Assembly (NCBI GenBank): GCA_902495245.1
Contig: CABUWI010000002.1
Span: 248,001-312,000 of the forward strand
Length of the DNA stretch: 64,000 bases
DNA from: an uncultured Porphyromonadaceae bacterium
Lineage (GTDB): Bacteria > Bacteroidota > Bacteroidia > Bacteroidales > Muribaculaceae
Direction of reading: 5' to 3'
Shown: piece by piece, positions 57,789 to 64,000 of the stretch
Layout: every line of letters begins with the position of its first letter
Position numbering within the stretch: the first letter of the stretch is position 1
Position numbers and translations under genes: made by a program
Notes under the pieces: generated by a model
The model's input: the letters and a program-made list of their open reading frames with translations, nothing else
Told to the model about the DNA's origin: nothing
Databases searched by the model: none

Positions 57789-58754
57789 ATGATTATGAAA
57801 ACTACGTTTCAACTCTCAGCTTCTATGCTCATGCTCGGGCTGTCGTCATTGACGGCCGCAGCCAAAGTCGAACTCCTGCCTTTTGGCAACATGGACCAAT
57901 GGGTTACGCGCAACATCAAAGAGTCGGGCGTAATCGGCGGCAAGCAGAAAACCGTCTACGAAATCGGCCCGACACGCACCATTGACGGCGCCAAGGCCTA
58001 CACCAACCTCGGCGGCTCGCCGTGGGCCACGAGCAATGTCTACGCCAAGGTGATGGGCGTCGTGAAGACCTCGAACGCCGTCTTTCCCGCCGACGACCCC
58101 GGCAACGGCAAGTGCGCGCGCCTGACAACGTGTCTCGAACAGTGCAAGGTGCTGGGGCTGATGAACATCGAGGTGCTTGTCAGCGGCTCGATTTTCCTGG
58201 GGCAGATGATGGAACCGATCGCCAACACCTCGAGCCCCTACAGCAAGATGGAGATGGGCATTCCCTACACCAGGCGGCCCAAGGCCATGGTGCTCGACCT
58301 GAAAGTAGTCGACCCCGGCAGCGGAATAATTACCCGCGCCACCACCGGCTCGAAGTCGACCCGCAAGGGCACCGACAGCGCCGACGTGTTCGTTTACCTG
58401 CAGCGACGCTGGGAAACCCCCGACGGCAAGCTCCACGCAAAGCGTGTGGGCACCGCCCGACGCCGCTTCACGGGCAACACCGGCTGGAAGCGCGGCACGA
58501 GACTGCCCATCACCTACGGCGACGCGTCGCAACAGCCCGGCTATCGCTCATACATGGGGCTCCTGAACGGCGACCGCGCCTACTATGCCCGCAACTCAAA
58601 GGGAAAGATGGTGCCCGTGCAGGAAGAGGGCTGGGACGACGCCGACGCAACCCCCACTCACATGATTGTGATGTGCTCGGCCGGCTCGGGCGTGGCCTAC
58701 GAAGGTCAGCTCGGAATGGAACTCTGGGTCGACAACGTCGGCATGGAATTCTAA
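57789..58754 (+). CDS. Secreted PCMD-like protein, probable envelope or carbohydrate role
   Basis: A 321-residue protein with a signal peptide (MKTTFQLSASMLMLGLSSLTAAA, from the ATG at 57795 or MIM at 57789). Residues 30-310 resemble the PCMD family of Bacteroidetes: MDQWVTRNIKESGVIGGKQK, YEIGPTRTIDG, GGSPWATSNVYAKVMG, KVLGLMNIEVLVSGSIFLG and the tail MELWVDNVGMEF. This looks like a jelly-roll fold and is often found near carbohydrate-related genes. The exact family assignment is from memory and moderate. It follows the glycosyltransferase by 10 bases. Confidence 0.6.
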   Translation: MIMKTTFQLSASMLMLGLSSLTAAAKVELLPFGNMDQWVTRNIKESGVIGGKQKTVYEIGPTRTIDGAKAYTNLGGSPWATSNVYAKVMGVVKTSNAVFPADDPGNGKCARLTTCLEQCKVLGLMNIEVLVSGSIFLGQMMEPIANTSSPYSKMEMGIPYTRRPKAMVLDLKVVDPGSGIITRATTGSKSTRKGTDSADVFVYLQRRWETPDGKLHAKRVGTARRRFTGNTGWKRGTRLPITYGDASQQPGYRSYMGLLNGDRAYYARNSKGKMVPVQEEGWDDADATPTHMIVMCSAGSGVAYEGQLGMELWVDNVGMEF

Positions 58755-58764
58755 CCCCCGTTTG

Positions 58765-60324
58765 ATGATGAAACTGACCCTCGAAGAAATCATAGCGCGC
58801 AAAGAAGGCCAGACATTCGATTGCAAAAGCATGGCAATTGAGCCTAAGGGCCTCGCGGTAGCCATCGTGGCAATGGCCAACGCCGACGGTGGCGAAATTG
58901 CCGTGGGCATCACCGACCGGAAACGCGAAATCGAAGGCGTGATGGCTGACGAGCGGCATCTGAACGATTTGCTGCGCGTGCCTTACGACTTCTGCAAACC
59001 GACGGTCAACGCGACGTTCGAGCTGATTGACTGCATCAATCGCTCGGGCAATGAAGACAAGATTCTGCTGTTCCATATTCCTCCGAGTGTCGACCTGCAT
59101 GCAACGGGCAACGACGAGTGCTATCTGCGTGTCGGCGACAAATCGCGCAAACTGACGTTTATGGAGCGCATGCAGCTCATGTATGACAAAGGGGTACAGT
59201 CGTTTGAAGACACTCCGGTTGCCGGCGCAAGCATCGACGACCTTGACATGCCGGCTATAACCGATTATATCGGCAGGCTCGGCTACGGCAAATCGGAAAT
59301 GGAATTTTTGACCGAGAATAACAGCTTTGTCAAGAAAAACGACTCAGGCTACAGCATAAGCGCCGCCGCGATACTTCTGTTCGGAAAAAATCCGCAGCGA
59401 TTCTTCCCGCGCGCCAGAATACGCTTTATCAAATATCTGGGAACAGAAGAAAAAGTCGGAGCGGAAATGAACGTCATAAAAGACATTACCTGCGAAGGCA
59501 CAATTCTCAGTCAGATCAAAAAGATGACAGAGCTGCTCGAATTGCAGATAGCGGAACGGACATATCTCGGTCCTGACGGCCGGTTCGTTACGACCCGCGA
59601 GTATCCATCGTTCGTTCTGCAGGAACTCACGGTGAACAGCGAATGCCATCGCGATTACTCCATACGCGGCACGGAAATCCAGGTGAAGATGTTCGACGAC
59701 CGCCTGGTCTTTGAAAGCCCCGGCACGCTGCCCGGAAGCGTGCGCCCCGACAACATTCGCCACACTCATTTTTCACGCAATCCACACATTGCGCAGTTTT
59801 TGCGCACCTACGAGTTCGTCAAGGAATTCGGCGAAGGAGTTGACCGCATGAGCCGCGAAATGGAAGAGCGCGACATGTTGCCGCCCGTTTATCATCTCGA
59901 CGCCTTTATTCTCAAAGCCGTCGTCAAAGCCGCCATGCCCGAGTCAGTATCATTATCCCAAAATGATACTAAAAATGTCGGTAAAAATGTCGGTAAAAAT
60001 GTCGGTAAAAATGTCGGTAAAAACGAGAACAAAACCACTGACAGCGAGCGCAATATAGACCATGAGGACATTTACAAAAATGTCCTTAAAAATGAAGGTG
60101 AAAATGATACTAAAAATGAGGGTAAAAATGAGGGTAAAAAAGTGGCTGCTCGTCGAAAGTGTATATTAAGAACCATACAGCAAAATCCGACAATAAGCAT
60201 TCCCGAAATTGCGCAGGTTGTAGGCGTAACGACTCGCACTATTGAAAGAGACGTCAGCGCAATGAGCGACAGACTGAGGCATATCGGCCCGACGAACGGA
60301 GGCCGTTGGGAGATTATAACCTGA
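58765..60324 (+). CDS. AlbA_2 (Schlafen-like) DNA-binding protein with ATPase-like domain and helix-turn-helix
   Basis: 519 residues from the ATG at 58765; a TTG three bases upstream is less likely. The AlbA_2 domain lies at about 12-125 (EGQTFDCKSMAIEPKGLAVAIVAMANADGGEIAVGI). A GHKL-like HATPase_c_4 domain is at about 290-370 (VNSECHRDYSIRGTEIQV, FGEGVDRMSREM). A linker of N-V-G-K repeats (403-420) and related KNEGK units leads to a C-terminal winged helix (465-515, PTISIPEIAQVVGVTTRTIERDV). The family acts as transcription regulators or defence-like factors. The gene is 10 bases after the PCMD-like gene. Confidence 0.8.
   Translation: MMKLTLEEIIARKEGQTFDCKSMAIEPKGLAVAIVAMANADGGEIAVGITDRKREIEGVMADERHLNDLLRVPYDFCKPTVNATFELIDCINRSGNEDKILLFHIPPSVDLHATGNDECYLRVGDKSRKLTFMERMQLMYDKGVQSFEDTPVAGASIDDLDMPAITDYIGRLGYGKSEMEFLTENNSFVKKNDSGYSISAAAILLFGKNPQRFFPRARIRFIKYLGTEEKVGAEMNVIKDITCEGTILSQIKKMTELLELQIAERTYLGPDGRFVTTREYPSFVLQELTVNSECHRDYSIRGTEIQVKMFDDRLVFESPGTLPGSVRPDNIRHTHFSRNPHIAQFLRTYEFVKEFGEGVDRMSREMEERDMLPPVYHLDAFILKAVVKAAMPESVSLSQNDTKNVGKNVGKNVGKNVGKNENKTTDSERNIDHEDIYKNVLKNEGENDTKNEGKNEGKKVAARRKCILRTIQQNPTISIPEIAQVVGVTTRTIERDVSAMSDRLRHIGPTNGGRWEIIT
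59971..60018 (+). repeat. Four perfect 12-bp tandem repeats inside the AlbA_2 gene
   Basis: The unit AAAAATGTCGGT is repeated four times without gaps and encodes KNVG. Degenerate copies (AAAAATGAGGGT and others) follow at 60086-60135. Twelve bases keep the frame, so replication slippage would change protein length rather than turn the gene off. Confidence 0.9.
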
Positions 60325-60376
60325 ACAAATATGCACACTTTTTTTAGGTTTATACACGTCTTTTAACCGCCGGAGG

Positions 60377-60408
60377 TTTGATTATTTCCGCGACTTATAG
60401 TAACTTTG
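60377..60408 (+). promoter_or_regulatory. Promoter of topA
   Basis: TTTG (60377-60380), 20 bases, TAACTTTG (60401-60408), with a leader of about 43 bases before the ATG at 60456. Confidence 0.85.
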
Positions 60409-60455
60409 CAGGTGTCTAACCGTATTTAGCTGAAATCATATCCCAAAATTCAGAC

Positions 60456-62789
60456 ATGTCGAAGAATCTCGTCATAGTGGAATCTCCCGCCAAGGCAAAA
60501 ACGATTGAAAAGTTCCTTGGCCCCGATTATAAAGTGATGTCATCGCGCGGCCACATTCGCGACCTCGCGAAGAAAAGTTTTACGGCCAGGTCGGGCAACG
60601 GCCTGCGCGATTTCACGCCGAACTATGAGATTCCGGACGACAAGAAAGAGCAGGTGCGCGAGCTGAAGGCCGCAGCCTCGAAGGCCGACGTGGTGTGGCT
60701 GGCGTCTGATGAAGACCGCGAGGGAGAGGCCATTGCATGGCACCTCTACGAGGTTCTGGGCCTCAAGCCCGAAAAGACACGGCGCATCGTCTTTCACGAA
60801 ATCACCAAAGACGCCATTCTGAACGCCATCAAGAATCCGCGCGACATCGACATTGACCGCGTCAACGCCCAGCAGGCGCGCCGTGTGCTCGACCGCATTG
60901 TGGGCTTCGAGCTGAGCCCCGTGCTCTGGCGCAAAATCAAGCCCGCCCTCAGCGCCGGACGCGTGCAGAGCGTGGCCGTGAGGCTCATCGTTGACCGCGA
61001 GAACGAAATCAAGAACTTCAAACCCGAAGAATACTGGAGGGTGAGCGGCGTCTTCGCCACCGCCCGCGGCAGCCGCTTCGGCGCCACCCTGAGCCGACGC
61101 CTCGACTCGCGCGCCGACGCCGAAACGTTTCTGAAAGCCTGCACGGCCGCAGCGTTCAGCGTCGACGGCGTCGAGACCAAGCCCGTGCGCTACAGCCCGG
61201 CACCCCCCTTCACCACCTCGACCCTGCAGCAGGAGGCCGCGCGCAAGCTCGGATTTTCAGTGTCGCAGACAATGCGCATCGCCCAGGACCTCTACGAGAG
61301 CGGCCACATAACCTACATGCGTACCGACTCGCTCAACCTCTCCGAACTGGCAATCGCCGCCATCTCGAAGGAGGTTACGACAAAGTTCGGCAAGGAATAT
61401 CTGAAGGTGCGCCGCTATCACACCCACTCCAAGGGCGCCCAGGAGGCCCACGAGGCCATTCGCCCCACATATATCGACAAGGCCACCATCGACGGCGACG
61501 CACGCGCCCAGAAGCTCTACCGCCTGATTCGCGAACGCGCCATAGCCTCGCAGATGGCCGACATGGAAGCCGAGCGCACCACCGTGAGCATCGCCGTGAG
61601 CGGCCGCCCGGAGCATTTCTCGGCCCAGGGCGACGTTGTGCGCTTCGAGGGCTACCGCAAGGTCTACGTCGACGCCGCCGCCGAGACCGACGGCGAAAGC
61701 CCCGTGCTGCCCGCAATGGCCGCCGGCGACGCCCTGAAGCCGCTCCACATCTCGGCCCTGCAGCGCCACACGTCGCAGCCGCCGCGCTACAGCGAGGGCG
61801 CGCTCGTCAAGAAGATGGAAGAACTCGGCATCGGCCGCCCGTCGACCTACGCACCCACAATCTCCACGATTCAGCAGCGCGAATACGTGGCCCGCGGCGA
61901 GAACCCAGGCACGGAGACCGCCTACGGCGTGCTCGACCTCGACCCCGCGACAGGCGCCATTGCCGAGAGCACCAAAACCGAAATGACCGGAGGCAACCGC
62001 GGCCGCCTCGTGCCAACCGACACCGGCGCCGTGGTCAACGACTTCCTGGCCGAATACTTCCCCGACATTCTCGACTATAACTTCACAGCCTCGGTCGAAG
62101 AGAAGTTCGACGACATTGCCGAGGGCAAGTCGGAGTGGCATCAGGAAATCGGCGACTTCTATGACCAGTTCCACCCCGAAGTCGAAAAGGCGCTCAACGT
62201 GCGCCTCGAACACAAAATCGGCGAGCGCGTGCTCGGCACCGACCCCGCCTCCGGGCGCCCCGTGTCGGTCAAGATTGGCCGCTTCGGCCCGCTGGTGCAG
62301 ATCGGCGACGCCGACAGCGACGAGAAGCCTCAGTTCGCCTCGCTGCTCAAGGGCCAGTCGCTCTCGTCCATAACCCTCGACGAAGCCCTCAGGCTGTTCG
62401 ACTTCCCACGCACCCTGGGCGAGTTCGAGGGAAAGGACGTAACCGTAGCCATAGGCCGCTTCGGCCCCTATGTGAAACACGACGGCAAGTTCGTCAGCAT
62501 TCCAAAGGAGATGGCGCCCGCATCGGTGAGCCTCGACGAGGCCGTGGCCCTGATTGAAGCCAAACGCGCCGACGAGGCCAACCGAGTGCTCGCCACGTTC
62601 GACGCCGACCCTGACCTGCAGATTCTCAACGGCCGCTTCGGCCCATACATATCGCTCGGAAAGAAAAACTACAAAATTCCGAAAAGCGTGGCCAACCCCG
62701 CCGCGCTGACCCTTGAAGAGTGCCGCAAGATAATCGAATCGACGCCCGTCAAAACCTCAAAAAGCGCCTCGCGAACAAAGAAAAAATGA
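60456..62789 (+). CDS. topA: DNA topoisomerase I
   Basis: A 777-residue type IA topoisomerase. The TOPRIM domain covers MSKNLVIVESPAKAKTIEKFLG and WLASDEDREGEAIAWHL; the active-site tyrosine is in ITYMRTDSLNLSELA. The usual C-terminal zinc fingers are missing; instead there are cysteine-poor repeats ending in ILNGRFGPYISLGKKNYKIP and VTVAIGRFGPYVKHDGKFVSIP, as in Bacteroidetes TopA. The Lys/Ser-rich end (KTSKSASRTKKK) is basic. It relaxes negative supercoils. The stop overlaps the ATG of the next gene. Confidence 0.97.
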   Translation: MSKNLVIVESPAKAKTIEKFLGPDYKVMSSRGHIRDLAKKSFTARSGNGLRDFTPNYEIPDDKKEQVRELKAAASKADVVWLASDEDREGEAIAWHLYEVLGLKPEKTRRIVFHEITKDAILNAIKNPRDIDIDRVNAQQARRVLDRIVGFELSPVLWRKIKPALSAGRVQSVAVRLIVDRENEIKNFKPEEYWRVSGVFATARGSRFGATLSRRLDSRADAETFLKACTAAAFSVDGVETKPVRYSPAPPFTTSTLQQEAARKLGFSVSQTMRIAQDLYESGHITYMRTDSLNLSELAIAAISKEVTTKFGKEYLKVRRYHTHSKGAQEAHEAIRPTYIDKATIDGDARAQKLYRLIRERAIASQMADMEAERTTVSIAVSGRPEHFSAQGDVVRFEGYRKVYVDAAAETDGESPVLPAMAAGDALKPLHISALQRHTSQPPRYSEGALVKKMEELGIGRPSTYAPTISTIQQREYVARGENPGTETAYGVLDLDPATGAIAESTKTEMTGGNRGRLVPTDTGAVVNDFLAEYFPDILDYNFTASVEEKFDDIAEGKSEWHQEIGDFYDQFHPEVEKALNVRLEHKIGERVLGTDPASGRPVSVKIGRFGPLVQIGDADSDEKPQFASLLKGQSLSSITLDEALRLFDFPRTLGEFEGKDVTVAIGRFGPYVKHDGKFVSIPKEMAPASVSLDEAVALIEAKRADEANRVLATFDADPDLQILNGRFGPYISLGKKNYKIPKSVANPAALTLEECRKIIESTPVKTSKSASRTKKK

Positions 62790-63697
62790 AATCGCTTCCA
62801 AACCCTAAGCCCGACCGCATCGTGGCGTTTGAAGTCGGCGCCGAAGCCGGCGAGGGCATGCCCCTGCTCGCCTTTCTTGCCGAAAAACTGCCCGACGTCA
62901 AGCGCACCGGCCTCAAGCAGATGCTGGCCCACCGTCAGGTGCGCGTCGGCGGCAACATCGTCAGTCAGGCCACGCGCCCGCTCGCGCCCGGCGAGAAAGT
63001 GGAAGTGAACCTCAACCGCGAATTCCGCGAGTTCTACCACCGCCGCCTCCAGATTGTCCATGAAGATGACGACATCATTGTCATCAACAAGGGCTACGGC
63101 CTCCTCTCCATGGCCGACGATTCAGACCGCAAGCAGGAAACCGCCTACTCCATTCTGCGCGACTATCTCAAAAAAGAACATCACGCCAACAAGCTCTTCA
63201 TAGTCCACCGCCTTGACCGCGACACCTCCGGCCTGATGCTCTTTGCCAAGACCCTCGAAGCCAAAGAGGCGCTGCAACACAACTGGAACAACATGGTCAT
63301 CGAACGCAAATATCTCTGCGTTACCGAAGGCGCGCCCGAACCCGCCGAGGGCACGGTGCGCAGCTACCTGCTCGAAAACTCGCGCCATGAAGTCTACTCG
63401 ACCGACGACCCCGCAGCCGGCGGCAAACTCGCCGTTACGCGCTACCGCACCCTCGCCGCGCGCGGCGGCATGGCCCTGGTCGAATGTCAGCTCGACACGG
63501 GGCGCAAAAACCAGATTCGAGTCCACATGAAACAGCTCGGCACGCCCATCTGCGGCGACCGTCGCTATGGCGGCCACGTCTCGCCCGTTCACCGCATGGC
63601 CCTCCACGCACGCACCCTCAAGTTCGTACACCCGTCCACCAAGCGCCTCATGGCGTTCACGACGCCCGTCCCCGCCTCCTTCCGCGCCCTCGTCTGA
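62786..63697 (+). CDS. RluA-family rRNA or tRNA pseudouridine synthase
   Basis: 303 residues from the ATG at 62786, which overlaps the topA stop (ATGA). An N-terminal S4-like domain (KRTGLKQMLAHRQVRVGGNIVSQ...GEKVEVNLN) precedes the catalytic domain, with the aspartate in FIVHRLDRDTSGLMLFAKT near residue 155 and GRKNQIRVHMKQLGTPICGDRRYGG. This fits RluD/RluC-like enzymes; which uridine it isomerises cannot be told. Coupling with topA suggests one transcript. An in-frame opening from 62720 overlaps topA and is not used. Confidence 0.88.
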   Translation: MKSLPNPKPDRIVAFEVGAEAGEGMPLLAFLAEKLPDVKRTGLKQMLAHRQVRVGGNIVSQATRPLAPGEKVEVNLNREFREFYHRRLQIVHEDDDIIVINKGYGLLSMADDSDRKQETAYSILRDYLKKEHHANKLFIVHRLDRDTSGLMLFAKTLEAKEALQHNWNNMVIERKYLCVTEGAPEPAEGTVRSYLLENSRHEVYSTDDPAAGGKLAVTRYRTLAARGGMALVECQLDTGRKNQIRVHMKQLGTPICGDRRYGGHVSPVHRMALHARTLKFVHPSTKRLMAFTTPVPASFRALV

Positions 63698-63729
63698 CCC
63701 CGGCGCCGCGAATTCATTTTACAACACGT

Positions 63730-63766
63730 GTAGTTAGTATGTTTGTGGTGCAAACATACTAACTAC
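63730..63766. repeat. Perfect 16-bp inverted repeat with 5-base loop
   Basis: GTAGTTAGTATGTTTG and its exact reverse complement flank TGGTG. The arms have no T-run on either side, so a standard intrinsic terminator is not supported, though it lies 32 bases past the rluA-like stop. Confidence 0.85.
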
Positions 63767-63968
63767 CCAAAATATGGGCATCTTTGCGCGAAGAATACAG
63801 ACGATGCCCTTCGGGCAACGAGATGAGGGAGAGTTCCGCCACCCCGCCAAGGCGCTATGCGCCATGACGGGGTTAACGTAAAGATTATGCCCTGCGGGCA
63901 TTGCATGACCTTACTTGAACCGCATTGTCGCTAACTTAAGGAATTGGCGCAAAAACGACCAACCGTAC

Positions 63969-63994
63969 GGACATGCCTTCGGCATGTTTCATAA
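63969..63994 (+). repeat. REP-like hairpin unit, copy 3
   Basis: GGACATGCCTTCGGCATGTT, then TCATAACG, matches the second unit of the pair at 2651-2720 (on the other strand), with one difference over 28 bases including flank. The flank TTCRTAACG is also shared. Confidence 0.75.
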
Positions 63995-64000
63995 CGCACT

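Larger units (their letters stand above)
63698..64000. other. Hairpin-rich intergenic region at the window end
   Basis: There is no coding frame of note. The spacer holds a perfect palindrome (63730-63766), a nested hairpin (63841-63873: outer ACCCCG with CGGGGT, inner GGCGC with GCGCC), two 5-6-bp hairpins TGCCC-TTC-GGGCA (63805-63817) and ATGCCC-TGC-GGGCAT (63887-63901), and another REP-like unit (63969-63988). Confidence 0.7.

Noticed and set aside
58762..58764. TTG start for the AlbA_2 protein
   Set aside because: Two ATG codons follow immediately, so there is no need for the rare start.
63730..63766. Palindrome considered as a transposon end
   Set aside because: There is no transposase, second end or target duplication within the window.

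Overview
The window is a stretch of chromosome from a high-GC Bacteroidales bacterium, most plausibly of the Muribaculaceae (S24-7) type. The evidence is the Bacteroidetes promoter pair (TTTG about 19-20 nt upstream of TAnnTTTG) in front of many genes, start codons without clear Shine-Dalgarno sequences, secreted proteins that end in a type IX-like tag (DLQGR[RK]V...G.[KR]), a TonB-dependent receptor, a PCMD-like secreted protein, a DUF3127 protein, and the fused str-S10-spc-alpha ribosomal cluster. The family-level placement is inference; the Bacteroidales placement is strong. No phage, integrase, insertion sequence or CRISPR array was seen.

Layout. 1-2.5 kb: the C-terminal part of dprA, a nucleoside phosphorylase, a Crp/Fnr regulator and a tRNA-Met with its own promoter and terminator. 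2.6-20 kb, all on the minus strand: a REP-like hairpin pair, a secreted C10 cysteine protease, tyrS, a run made of a NahK-like kinase, a DUF3127 protein, nadE, a TonB-dependent receptor and a lipoprotein, then alaS, an acyl-CoA ligase and an M6 metalloprotease. 20.1-39.2 kb, minus strand: a near-continuous translation and secretion cluster read as rpsL, rpsG, fusA, rpsJ, rplC, D, W, B, rpsS, rplV, rpsC, rplP, rpmC, rpsQ, rplN, X, E, rpsN, rpsH, rplF, R, rpsE, rpmD, rplO, secY, map, infA, rpmJ, rpsM, rpsK, rpsD, rpoA, rplQ. It starts at a strong promoter near 39.2 kb and ends at a strong terminator at 20.1 kb. Two spacers inside it (22.3-22.7 kb and 28.8-28.9 kb) are candidates for regulatory RNA.

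39.3-43.2 kb, plus strand: aroK, an alanine dehydrogenase-like gene and rnhA, then an AAA/DUF4143 ATPase behind a 33-bp tandem-repeat leader. 43.2-51.6 kb, minus strand: a RelA/SpoT homologue with a degenerate hydrolase domain that overlaps a lipoprotein gene and a complete heavy-metal type tripartite efflux system (CusB/CusA/CusC-like). 51.8-55.3 kb: a secreted leucine-rich-repeat protein divergent from a 742-residue secreted protein of unknown function. 55.5-60.3 kb, plus strand: lgt, a family 2 glycosyltransferase, a PCMD-like protein and an AlbA_2/ATPase-like DNA-binding protein carrying 12-bp in-frame repeats. 60.4-63.7 kb: topA and an RluA-family pseudouridine synthase, followed by a hairpin-rich spacer that holds another copy of the REP-like unit seen at 2.7 kb.

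Most of the window is housekeeping. The points most worth following are the structured spacers in the ribosomal cluster, the REP-like units with a compensatory base-pair change, apparently leaderless promoters at aroK and lgt, the tandem-repeat leader of the DUF4143 ATPase, the slippage-prone repeat in the AlbA_2 protein, and the RelA-like gene linked to metal efflux.
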